The notes under the pieces were generated by a model, which saw nothing but the letters and a program-made list of their open reading frames with translations, was not told the DNA's origin and did not search any database. Below are positions 45,788-56,759 of a stretch of 64,000 nt of DNA, piece by piece. The position numbers and the translations under genes were made by a program. How positions within the stretch are numbered: position 1 is the stretch's first letter; the number at the start of each line of letters is the position of its first letter. The stretch spans positions 650,236 to 714,235 of the forward strand of contig MNCI01022655.1 in the NCBI GenBank assembly GCA_015680685.1. The letters run 5' to 3'. The DNA is from Gnetum montanum. Its lineage: Eukaryota > Streptophyta > Gnetopsida > Gnetales > Gnetaceae.

Positions 45788-48700
45788 GAGCAAGCTCAAT
45801 GGACTGCCCGTAGTTAGCCGCACCATTAACCATTGACGGGCCACACGACATCATCACACGGGACATTGACATAAACTTCATCAATTTAAGTCCACTAATG
45901 GACGATGCAGTCATAGCTTCAACGCAGCAAACAACAGACAATTACCAAGGCATGACAAAATTTCTTGACATAGAAGCTGAAAACCTCACCGAAGACCCAT
46001 TGGCTGAAACCCCCATTACCATGCCCGATGGGGAAGTCAAAATCTTAAAATTAAGCATGCTGCTACAACCGCACTTGGCCCAAGACATTCAGCATGTGCT
46101 TAGAGAAAACATGAAAGCGTTCGCTTGGTCCTATATGGACATGCCAGGGCTAGATCCTAGAATTGTTCAACACAACATTATTCTCGACCCCAAACTAAGA
46201 CCGGTAAAACAAAAGGCACGAAAGGTTAGACCCGAGGTGGCATTGGCAGTTTGTAATGAGATCACCAAGCTTTACCAAGCCAGTTTCATTCGGGCTGTTG
46301 ATTACGCCGAGTGGGTGTCAAACATGGTCATTGTCCCAAAGAAAAATGGAAGCATTCGCTTATGCATCGACTTCCAAGATTTAAACGTAGCAACCATAAA
46401 AGATGACTTTCCCTTGCCTAGTATCGATCAACTTGTTGACTCGACTACAGGACATGCCTTGTTATCCTTTATGGATGGTTTCCCGGGATACAACCAAATA
46501 CGCATCAACCCAGAACATCAACTTCGAACCACCTTCATGACCCCATGGGGAACCTTTTGTTACACAATGATGCCCTTCGGTCTCAAGAACGCAGGGGCCA
46601 CATATCAAAGAGCCATGACATTTATCTTTAGTGATTACATGCTATGATCGCTCAATGATTATGTGGATGACATTGTGGTCAAGTCAAAAACGATCGAACA
46701 ACACGTACGAGACCTTGACTTAGTCCTAAAACGTTGTCTAAAATATGAGCTAAGGCTTAACCCCAAAAAATGCGTCTTCGGTGTCAAAACAGGCAAGATG
46801 CTCAGATTCATAGCCTCTGAAGTAGGGATTCGAGTAGACCCCGATAAGGTCAAGGCCATTACCAACCTGAAACCACCCGATAACCTTACCGAACTTCGAG
46901 GTCTGCAAGGTAGATTGCAGTTCATCAAGCGTTTCATAGAAAAATTAACAGACAAACTGAAACCTATGAACCATCTGTTGTGTAAAAATGTCCATTTTGA
47001 ATGGACTCCACAGTGCTAGGAAGCCTTCGAAAATATCAAAACAGCACTTGCCCGACTGCCTACGGTCTACCCACCCCAAAACACTAAACCGTTTTATATC
47101 TACCTCGCCACCTTGGAATCGTCAATCGCATCTATGCTTTGCCAAAAACAAGATGACGGAACCAAAGTCCCTGTATATTACTTGAGTCATGCCTTAGTTG
47201 CCCATGAAAAGAAGTATAATGACGTGGAGAAGTCATGTTTAGCTTTGGTCTTTTCCCTAAGAAAATGGCGAAATTACCTCTTCCGTAACCAAGTTTACAT
47301 AATCTGTAAAGACAATGTACTGAGAGCTATAACAGGAAACATTTACGAAACAAGTCGAATAGCCCGATGGAAAGCCATGATAGCTGAATTCGACCTATAC
47401 TATGTAGCATAATCATCAGTCAAAGGTCAAGCCATAGCGAATCAAATGGCCGCATCACCAACGCATGACCAAGCAATCATAGAGCCTGAATTCCCAGATG
47501 AAAGTATAAGCACAATAGACACGGTGCCTGATGACTACGATGCCATTTTACACTTCGATGGAGCATCCACCTCTCGAGGAGGAAGTGTAGCCGCTGTCAT
47601 CACTTATCCCTCTGGGGAGATCCGACCCTTTGCCTATCGCTTCAATTTTCACTGTACTAACAACATAGCAGAGTACGAAGGTCTCCTTAGAGGTCTCACG
47701 ACGGCACTGGCTTCAGATATCACATGGCTCATAGTCAGAGGGGATTCACAATTGGTCGTAAACCAAGTTACGGACATTTACACATGTAAATCTCAACACT
47801 TACAACCGTACTGTGACTTGGCCAAGCACCTAGTGAAACAATTCAAAAACATAGATGTGCAACATATCTCTCGAAACGACAACACCATCGCAGACGCGTT
47901 GGCCACACTAGCGTTAAACATATCGCCCGACATGTTCCATGCCTTGCCAAGCTCCGTGATCAACTGTGATGAACCAATAACCTTCGACACGTTGACGATC
48001 GCATCTGTTAGTACAATACACGTGATAGAATGGTACGATGACATAAAAGAGTACCTTCTATGCGGCGAAGCCCCGCGACACCTAACAAATGCACAGAAAG
48101 ACACAGTGCGAAAACGTTCCAGGCAGTATACCTTGGTAGGGGACACGCTATGTCGTAGATCCTACGAAGGCATATTGCTAACATGTGTAAGTAGTAATGA
48201 TGCCCAAACGATTGTTGATCAAGTACATGAGGGACTATGTGGAGGACACATAGCACCAAAAGCCATGGCCACGAAAATAAGACGCTTAGCCTATTATTGG
48301 CCACACATGGAATACGACTGCTCCTCCAAAGTCAAAACATGTAGAATTTGTCAAAAACATAGTAACTTAATACATGTACTGCCAAAAGAGTTGCACACAG
48401 CACAAATAACATGGCCTTTTCAAAAGTGGGGATTGGACCTTATCGGCCCGATAACACCCTCATCCTCTGCAGGGCATAGTTTCATCATAACTGCTACTGA
48501 ATATTTTACGAAGTGGGTAGAAGCAACTCCCCTTTGAAAAACGACTTCTAAACACGTGTGCAACTTTATCTTAGAAAAAATTGTAACCTGCTTTGGCACC
48601 CCTTTGACAATTATCACTGACAACGGGCCGCAATTTAGTAGTGCCGAAACAAAAACGTTTTGTGAAAGTTTGGGGATCAAACACTCGTTTTCCTCCCCTT

Positions 48701-49269
48701 ACTATCCTCAAAGCAATGGGCAAGCAGAAGCAACCAATAAGACGATCATAACGATACTTAAGAAAATGCTAACCCAAAGCAAAAGGAAGTGGCACGAGCA
48801 ATTACTATATGCATTATGGGCTTACCGCACTACTCACCGGACGTCAACAGGTAAAACTCCCTACAGTCTCGTTTATGGTTCAGAAGCTGTTTTACCTTTA
48901 GAATTGCAGGTACCATCATTAAGGATCACACTCTCCGGACTCCTCAACGACGGGCAAAATAATGATCTCCGTATCATTAACCTCGACTCGGCGGAAGAGG
49001 AACGCATGCGCGCACTTGATCAGATCGAATGGTACCAAAAGTAACAACGACAGCGACATCGGCATAACATCAACAGATGCCCAATCCACGAAGGTGATCT
49101 CGTACTCAAAGCTATTCGGGAACACCCGGATAAATTCTCAGCCAACTGGGAAGGGCCTTACGTGGTCATCAAAGCATTCAACAATGGTGCATTCAAGTTA
49201 GCTGACACAGAAGGGAACGAGCTCGCTAATCCGACGAATCATTTGTATCTGAAACCGTTCTACATCTAG
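45788..49269 (+). pseudogene. E2 pol: reverse transcriptase, RNase H, second RNase H, integrase
   Basis: One reading frame throughout, ending FYI, TAG. Reverse transcriptase (46,200-46,900) has RLCIDFQDLN, SFMDGFPGYNQI and an intact YVDD (46,660-46,671). Classical RNase H is at 47,030-47,430, second RNase H at 47,540-47,910 (HFDGASTS, TNNIAEYEGLL, GDSQLVVNQV). Integrase has a zinc region (YYWPHMEYDC, CRICQ), catalytic Asp 48,436-48,438, Asp 48,619-48,621 and Glu 48,727-48,729 (35 residues between the last two), then NWEGPY. Only five stops break it: TGA 46,645, TAG 47,017, TAA 47,410, TGA 48,535, TAA 49,042. Those I compared with E1 fit single C-to-T changes. Confidence 0.93.
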
Positions 49270-49284
49270 ATACAAGCTCAGGTA

Positions 49285-49590
49285 CGTGCAAGTCCTGGAA
49301 TTATGACTATAAACTGATACCACAGAACGGTCCTGGATTATGACTTAAAACTAATACCATAGTGTCCGCGATGACAATAAACTACCACCCGTCCGACATG
49401 ACCGTAAACTTCCGCCATCACAACCATCAGGGTCCGCCAAGACTATAAACTAGCTCGCCTCTTCATAGTCCACTAAGATAAAAAACTGGCATTGTACCGT
49501 CCGCCACGACACTAAACAGGCAATGTCCAATGGGTTATGACATAAAACTAACCCATAACAGTCTGCCAAGACTATAAACTGGCGAGTTCA
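49285..49590 (+). repeat. E2 TAAACT-type spacer repeats, set 3
   Basis: Units GTCCTGGATTATGACTTAAAACT, GTCCGCGATGACAATAAACT and GTCCGCCAAGACTATAAACT, about eight in all, directly after the pol stop, as in E1. Confidence 0.7.
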
Positions 49591-50104
49591 TATCCAGCAC
49601 GTCGATCCGCCACCACCCACATACAGTGCCTGCCACCCTTCAACATCTCTGTGTCGTCGGCCGCCATGTAAGTCTAAGCTCGTCAGTTCACTCACGGTTT
49701 TCTTGTCTCCTTGGCATTTTGTTTGCAGGATGACACCCGGAAGCTTCACACAAGAGTGCACTTCGTCACGAGCAGCGAGATAAGACACTGTTCGTGGCAT
49801 ACATGATATGACTAAATCAAATTGTTCACTAGTACATCCCCGTTCACTGATCAAATTCCCCTATCCATCCGCAAACACACTTTATCCTGACATCCCCTTG
49901 ATATACCGGTACACTTAGAAAACACCGTACCACTTTCAAGCAGCCGCAACACACCGCATAGCATTCGCACATGAGTACACAGGCAAAGCAAAGTTTTACG
50001 TCAAAAAAAAAACACTGAGACCCCAGGCACTTTCCATATAAGCCCCAGGCGGGAAGGCGGTCGTCTCAAAACTAAGTACTCATGCCCGAATGGTCAAAAA
50101 AAAA
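49591..50104. other. E2 3' noncoding region
   Basis: Homologous to E1 28,226-28,800. No conserved coding frame. Confidence 0.5.
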
Positions 50105-50275
50105 AACATCCCGTTGCATGGCTTTGGCTCCCCTGCCAACAGGTTCCCCTGAAAACTAAACATGGGCCCTGTTCTCCCAAAGAATGTAACACATCCTCCC
50201 ATGGCTTTAGCCTCACCAACAAGATTTCTCTTGACAAAGAACCAAGAGTCTTGTTCCGCCAAAGAACGCACGCCG
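50105..50275. repeat. E2 degenerate repeats of about 84 bp
   Basis: Two units with ATGGCTTTxGC, CACCAACAxG, GAACxxxAGxCTTGTTC, GCCAAAGAA, matching E1 28,805-28,985. Confidence 0.55.
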
Positions 50276-50561
50276 CATGTCTGCACTCCAAGTCTGCTAA
50301 AACCTGGCCATGGACAAGGATCATCATGCCACATACCGAAACATCCCTTTCCCCTGGTTAATCTCCTGGACCGATCATCAATCCCCACAATCCCCCTGAC
50401 CTCCCAGATACAAAATTCCCCTTTCCCAATCCTCTGTACTACTGAAAACGGTGCGACGACGTCTCGTCCAAGTGGCAGCAGATAACGTCTCTATCGAGTT
50501 TCTTGTGGTGTTTTGTACTTCTTTGTCGATGCTTCTCGGGTTGATTCCTCCAAGCGTCAAC

Positions 50562-50574
50562 AAAGAGGGGCCAA
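50562..50574 (+). other. E2 polypurine tract region
   Basis: AAAGAGGGGCCAA directly before the 3' LTR. Confidence 0.65.
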
Positions 50575-51857
50575 TGAAACACCATAAAATTCAGAGCTTG
50601 GTACTTGTTCGACACCAAACAGGACCCTGGAACTCACAAACAACGCCGGCTGCGTGATCGCAACACTTAGTTTTGCTAAGTACATAGTGCCAGCGTATAC
50701 ACGCTAGCGTATACGCCAAGATCAAATACAGCGTATACGCCCAGCGTGTACGCCTAGCGTATACGCCCGGCACTTCAGCGTACACGCCCGGCTCTCCGGT
50801 GTACGTGCCCAAGCACTGTAGATGCCTACGCTCGACGATAGGATCTCCAATGATAGCATGAAGATGACACCGAAGAGCAAGGATTGAAGTAAGTAGCACC
50901 CTTCGGCGTATACGCCCGGCGTGTACGCCTGGCAACCTTCAGCGTATATGCCCAGCGTGTACGCCAAGCATCCATCAGCGTATACGCCCGGCGTGTACGC
51001 CCAGCATCCATCAGCGTGGCATATACGCCTGGCATGTACGCCCAGCATCCATCAGCGTATACGCCCAGCGCTTAGCATCTCCACCCAGTTCACGCCTAGC
51101 ATTTTCAGCGTATATGCTTAGCATATATGCCGACCTGATGTGGCGTATACGCCCAGCGTATATGCCCACCAGTTGTAACATTTTGTATATTTGTAAAGTG
51201 TACGCACCCGGTCAATGTGCCACTTGTCTCCCATCTTGAGTCTAGCGTAACAACCTGTATAAAACCCCCATTTTTCCACTTCCACCTGAGGTTTTGCAAA
51301 ATCCTGGAGCACACCAGAGAACATTTACGCTGCACAAAAGAGCAGAAAACCTTCTTACGCTAGGAAGCCCTGCACGTCGCGCATCTAGTCTCCTACGCTC
51401 CGCTCGCCCTACAAACCGTCCGAGTCACCTCTGTGTACGCCGGGGCTTTTCGTTCGCCTTGTGTTCCCACAACTGCGTTAGACCGGTGCACTGTACTCTG
51501 ACTCTGTAATTCCATCGTCTCATTTGCTGCAAGTTCTTTTACAGTTTTATGTCACTTTGGCCCACACCTTGTTTACGCCTGTTTACGCTCGCGTTTCGTT
51601 TGCATCCGTTTACATTTCACGCTGTTTTTGCTTGCTGTTTACGCTTGCACGCCGTTTACGCATAACCCAGCGTATTAGCATTTTACGTACACGCGGGGAA
51701 ATCCTTGTCTGATCCGTGTGCGGACCACTCAAGGTACTCTGCCTTTGCTGCATTCTAGCTCGCCCTCAGGCGAAGGCAGGGTCTTCTGTACGCATCCTGT
51801 GATCCCGCTGCCTCTGTTTTCCCTTCCAGCCAGAGACCGACGATTTCAGGCGGTACA
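50575..51857 (+). repeat. E2 3' LTR
   Basis: Pairs with 34,173-35,383. TATAAAA at 51,258-51,264; the G-box is changed to CCACTTGTC. The U3 palindrome cluster is present, with some copies decayed to GCATATATGC or GCGTATATGC. Confidence 0.92.
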
Positions 51858-53760
51858 CCTGTTCTTACATCAAAATCATCACAAGGCCTTGTTGGATTTT
51901 TATCTCTATGTTTTCAAGAATACCACATAATATTTAATACATATGTAGCCATATGCAATGGAGTATTTGTATCATTCCATCTTTTTAGAATTAATGGAAG
52001 TAATTGAGCATTATAAAATTCAAGAGAGCTATCCATTTCTATAACCCCTTTTTTAAATTTATGTTAACATATTTTCATAAATTACATAAATTTCTCCTAA
52101 TGCAAGTGTATCTGTATTAGCATAATGAATGAAATCAACAATAGGTTGCAGCATGCTAACAATCCTCCTACAATATAACAAATACTTATTTTTAATAAGA
52201 TATAAAGATGCAAAAAATAAAAAATAAAAAATTATATTTCAAATAAATTATTTCTCACTTCATTTGTTTCCACCACTCATCTGATAAAATCTTTTCTCTA
52301 ACACTCTTTTCCTTAGTTGTGTTGGCTTCCTCCCAGTTCTTCCATTTACTGATTATAACCATTGTTTGTAATGATTCTTGTATCTCTTGCATTCTTTCCA
52401 ACATTATAAAATATGAAGCATACATGTTTCAAAAAATTTATAATTAGTTAGCATTAATAAATCAAATTTCTTAAAAACACACAATATAGATTTTTGTATT
52501 CTATTACCTTGTTTCTATAAGCTTTTTGAAAGTCTTATTTTTGCTACATTCCCTGAACAAGGAATTTGAATAATGATGATTGCAAATGAAAATTTGTATG
52601 TCTCTTGCATCTATAATAAGCTTTTTCACTGAATTAATTTTACCAATATCACGAAGTGTATTATTTAGAGAATGAACACAACAATGAGTCCAAAATATAT
52701 TTGGATAAATCATTTCTATCATTTTTCTTGCACGCCTACAAATAGAAGTTGAATATGTTATAATTTGAATAATGTTGCTTGAAACAATAGTTGCAATTCC
52801 TGTCTCTAATAATTTGGTTTGAAAATTAACATCTTTTATATGATTGGAGCAATCTGTAGCATTAAGAAAAAATGGTCCAAGTTGACAACTAATTATAATA
52901 TTAATTAATGGACGTTGACGAATATCAATCCATCCATCCATTATAATAGAACAACCACTTTGCTGCCAAAATTGCTTCAATTCCTCCAACTTTTTCATGC
53001 CAAGTTCATATCTCTCATCAAGAAGATCATTTCGAATTTTATCTTTAGTTGGAGGGATATAAGATGGACCTGGCATATAAAAATATTACTTTTACTAATA
53101 ATTTTAAATAAAAAATGATAATTTAAAATTTAAAAATATTACCTGCTTCAATGGCATAATGAATTGTTTCTTTGAATGAAGGAGTACGTGCAAGTTTGAA
53201 TGGTAATCCATTTACATACAACATTTTTGCAATACTGATATCAACTTTTATTTTTTTCAACTTGAAAACTTATTTCTGTTTGTTTAAGCATTTTTCTTTT
53301 TGTTGGTTGTACAACATCCTTTGTCTTGTTCTTACTTTCCTCTATTCCAATACTTACAATAATGTTCTTTATCATAGTCTTTGCTTAAAAGTAGTCATAC
53401 ATAGCTTTTTGAATATCAAAATATGGAAATTTACATGCAATAACACCTATTTCTGTTTTATTTTCTAATGTCTGAAAGAAATGATGATGTATTCGTGTAC
53501 CACTTGCAGTGAATTCATGACTACATATATGACACTTCCATCTTTTGCTTCCACATCCTCCACTCCTACAAGTGTCTAATTGTGTTACGAATTGTTTTAA
53601 TAGAGATTTCAAAATAAATCTACCTTTTGCAAATGGTTTCAAAATTTCCACATTACAATCTAAGACATTTTCTTCTTGTGATGCATTTTTCTCCAATAAA
53701 GTACTATCTATTTCATTCTCATTGCTATCTATGTCTTGAATAGTGCTCATCTTTATGACC
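51858..53760 (-). pseudogene. hAT transposase gene, 5' part (right of E2)
   Basis: Minus strand: exon with acidic start MSTIQDIDSNENE and a BED-type zinc finger RWKCHICSHEFTASGTRIHH (53,385-53,750); a short exon DISIAKMLYVNGLPFKLART ending in a GCAG|GTAATA donor near 53,140; a DUF659/catalytic exon (52,504-53,072) with PGPSYIPPTKDKIRNDLLDE, GCSIIMDGWIDIRQRPLINI and YPNIFWTHCCVHSLNNTLRD; an exon with WKNWEEANTTKEKS and SDEWWKQM; then MLQPIVDFIHYANTDTLALG and YVLNIMWYS up to the E2 junction. This is the standard order of plant BED-DUF659-hAT proteins. The gene continues at 34,172. Stops indicate decay, but the N-terminal exons are open. Confidence 0.88.
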
Positions 53761-54014
53761 CTGTAAATATTAATGGTAAAAATTAGAAAATAAGATATGA
53801 CTGCTACTCTTTACAAAAGTTAAAATGAATTTTAAAAAAATTACAAATAAATATACTTACCAATTGCCCAAATTATTGTGACTAAGGGTATCTATTTTTT
53901 CTTTTTGTGCTAGCAAAGAGCTTTTAGAAAAATGTCTTAAAAGCTTTAACACTAAAATGTCATTCAATGCAATGTTAACATTAAACTTTGCAATGTTAAA
54001 TAAAGATAGGGACA
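53761..54014. other. Upstream of the hAT gene
   Basis: AT-rich. It would hold the transposon's 5' end, but I could not pick the terminal repeat. Confidence 0.4.
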
Positions 54015-54540
54015 GAAAATTTCTATATTCCATTGTACCATTAATCTCATTAATCTTGCTGCATTTAACCAAAGTACGAAATAAAAATAAAAAGAGGGAA
54101 TCGAAGGATTAGAAAAAAATGATTTAACGAGAACCTCCAATAATTTTATCTCATTGAACAAATTGTAATCAAACATGAAAAAATTGACAATTTTAAAAGA
54201 ACCTCAAAGAAAAAAAATTGATTGAACTAAAAAACTAATAAGTGAGACGGGTTTTTTATGTCAATGCTGCTAGACTAGGTAACGTGAAAGCAAGCTTCGG
54301 GAAGTAAGCAAAAGGGCAGGGTAATCCTCAACGTCTGCACCCAAATCAAACTAAGCAGACGAACCTCCTTCATCAGGAAAAACCCTCATCTCCTCCTTTG
54401 TCACTGACCATAGATGTGGTGAGATACTAAGAAACACGGAAGATGAAACAAAGAATTTCAGAGCTGGAAGAGAAAAATACAAGCATTTGAAGAGTTTGGC
54501 AGAAGCATCCAATTCGCTACAAATGGCGGAGTAGGAGCGT
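54015..54540. repeat. Inverted repeat, left arm
   Basis: About 54,015-54,258 is the reverse complement of about 55,680-55,925 (shared words include TGTTTGATTACAATTTGTTC and TAGTTTTTTAGTTCAATCA). A second block, about 54,470-54,540, is the reverse complement of about 55,460-55,535 (GTAGCGAATTGGATGCTTC). Together they make an interrupted palindrome of about 1.9 kb. Confidence 0.75.
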
Positions 54541-54560
54541 TTGTCAATAAAAGGTGTTGT

Positions 54561-54662
54561 AAGATTGGACACGATTTGCAGATAAAAATAGGTAAGATTT
54601 TAATGGACTGTAAGATTGGATATGATTTGCAGATAAAAATAGGTAAGATTTTAATGGACAAT
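54561..54662. repeat. 51-bp perfect-size tandem duplication
   Basis: TAAGATTGGACACGATTTGC plus 31 bases, repeated once as TAAGATTGGATATGATTTGC and so on. It lies in the loop of the inverted repeat. Confidence 0.8.
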
Positions 54663-55454
54663 GAATGTTATGGTTAAAAGTTGAAAATCGAGACACCATT
54701 GCATAAAAAATTATACCCAATGCAGATTTTACGGTGCATGAGCAGCAGTAGCAGTAATAATAACAGATTTAGCAGTAGAGTAGCATATCACATAACATAG
54801 CACATACATAGATACAGAGATAGTCATAGCAGCATCGCCGCCCTTCAATTCTTCGGCGGTGTTTTCGGGTCGTCGTCTTCTACGGCGCCCACCAGTCGTA
54901 CTCGCACATGCACTACATTTTCTGCTCTTAGCTTATGTAGGATTTATTTGCCTACTTTACGTGTTTTTCCGTAATCTTTCGTGTCAACAACAAAAACCTG
55001 CGTCGCTGTCACTACTGTTATTCAAAGAAAAAATTAATAAAAGAAAAAATTAATAAGGGATGGATCACAATAAGAAAATAAACAAAATCTTTCTCCGTAC
55101 GTCGGAGATGCCGACAAGAATATCTTAGTACGCGCAAAGCTTCATCACTGTCCTCCGTAATCAGCTTCTTATTGAAGATACACCAAAGGAGATTCATACC
55201 ACTAAAGGTTTCCCTGTCGAGTCTACTACATTTTTACAAATCATAGGTGGATTGGCATTCTGCGATCGCCCTTAATCACTTGACAACGGACACACGTGAT
55301 CGGGTGTATGCTTTGGCTGTTTTCTATGGAGGTGACCGCCCCGTAGCCTCTGTATCGATCTATGCACAAGAGGTTCGCCAATCCCAAGAAAATTTCATGA
55401 ACTGTTCGTGGTGGATTCGGGCATGCGTACAGCTGTTTGTCCAACACCTTTATT
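54663..55454. other. Loop of the inverted repeat, unidentified content
   Basis: GC-richer than the arms. It has short coding-like stretches, such as FRSTSEMPTRIS-type and LRNQLLIEDTPKEIHTTKGF wording near 55,150-55,230 (+), but no frame is long and I recognise no family. It could be a captured host fragment inside a foldback or MULE-like element. Confidence 0.4.
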
Positions 55455-55925
55455 GACAGACGATCCTGCTATGACATTCGTAGCGAATTGGATGCTTCCG
55501 ACTCTCCAAATGCTTGTATACTATAACTATAGCTATAGCTATCGTCTAATTTTCAGCTGCCCAACTATGGTTACACTACCCTTTTGCTTACCCTAACCAT
55601 CTTTTTATTTGGGGCCGCCGCTTGCTTTAGGTTACCTAGTCTACCTGCATTCCTTCCTGATATGTTGAATCGTTTTTTATGTACATAAAAAAAACCATCT
55701 CACTTGCTAGTTTTTTAGTTCAATCATTTTTTTTGAGGTTTTTTTAAAATTGTCAATTTTTTCATGTTTGATTACAATTTGTTCAAGGAGATAAAATATT
55801 TGGAGGTTCTCGTTGAATCATTTTTTTCTAATCCTTCAATTCCTATTTGGAACTTTTCCTTTTTATTTCATACTTTCGTTAAATGCAACAAGATTAATGG
55901 TCCAACCGAATATTAGAAATTTTAT
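55455..55925. repeat. Inverted repeat, right arm
   Basis: Partner of 54,015-54,540. The right end merges into the GGGACTTAAAATTTTTTT minisatellite. Confidence 0.75.
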
Positions 55926-56482
55926 TTTCGGACTTAAACAAGATTTTCCGGACATAAAATTGTCTTTTGGTTTTTGGGACTTAAAATTTTTTTCGAACTT
56001 AAACATTTTTTTTAGATTGAAATTTTTTTTTTTGGGACTTAAATTTTTTTTTTGAGACTTAAAATAATTTTTTCTCTTGGGCTTAAAATTTTTTTTGACA
56101 CTTAAAAAATTTTGTTTTGGGACTTAAAATATTTTTGGGACTTTAAAATTGTTTTTTTGAGACTTAAAATTTTTTTTTCGAACTTAAAAGTTTTTTTCGG
56201 ACCTAACTTTTTTTTTTGGGACTTAAAATTTGTTTGTTTATGGACTTAAAATTTTTTTGGGACTTAAAATTTTTTTTCGGACTTAAAATTTGTTCGGGAC
56301 TTAAAAGTTTTTTTGGGACTTAAAATTGTTTTGGTACTTAAAATTTTGTTTGGGACTTAAAATATTTTTTTGGAACTTAAATTTTTTTTGGGACTTAAAA
56401 TTTTTTTCTTGAGACTTAAAAAAAAATTTCTGGGAATTAAAATTTTTTTTGGAACTTAAATTTTTTTTGGGACTTAATTTTT
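55926..56482. repeat. AT-rich minisatellite, unit about 18-22 bp
   Basis: About 25 or more degenerate copies of GGGACTTAAAATTTTTTT, with unit length varying through the T run. It begins next to the right arm of the inverted repeat. Confidence 0.85.
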
Positions 56483-56486
56483 TTGA

Positions 56487-56570
56487 TTCTAGTAGGTAGC
56501 ATTGAGTTATAAACTTCTATAAATCTTGAGGTGTAAGTATGTTTCGATTATTTTGGGTTCTCCACCACCC
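56487..56570 (+). repeat. SINE, 3' part
   Basis: It starts in the B-box zone (GATTCTAGTAGGTAGCATTGAG) and runs through the common body to TTTTGGGTTCTCC. The head is missing. Confidence 0.6.
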
Positions 56571-56595
56571 CCAAAATAATTAAATTATCTATAAA

Positions 56596-56752
56596 TAATG
56601 AGGTATTAGCCTAGTGATAAGATACTTAATTTGGAAGCTTTAGGTCATGTGTTTGATTCTAGTGGACAATGTTGAGTTATAGAAAGTTCTAACTAGACTA
56701 TATATGTTGGAGTGTACCTATGTTTCACTTATTTTATGTTCCATCTCCCCTA
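56596..56752 (+). repeat. tRNA-derived SINE, full copy
   Basis: ATGAGGTATTAGCCTAGTGATAAG (A box), GTCATGTGTTTGATTCTAGTG (B box) and the GTACCTATGTTTCACTTATTTT body, in tandem behind the truncated copy. Confidence 0.7.
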
Positions 56753-56759
56753 TAATCAA

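Larger units (their letters stand above)
34173..51857 (+). mobile_element. E2: second copy of the Tat/Ogre-like element
   Basis: LTRs at 34,173-35,383 and 50,575-51,857. The target duplication is CCTAT (34,168-34,172) and CCTGT (51,858-51,862). It has the same order as E1, including the antisense gene. It sits in an exon of a hAT transposase gene: deleting E2 and one duplication copy restores a continuous frame there. It is better preserved than E1: the pol region has only five stops and no frameshift. A segment of leader plus gag start is inverted (about 35,548-36,207). Confidence 0.93.

Noticed and set aside
55247-55456. Frame with YALAVFYGGDRPVASVSI in the inverted-repeat loop
   Set aside because: Short, no start context or family recognised; mentioned only as loop content.
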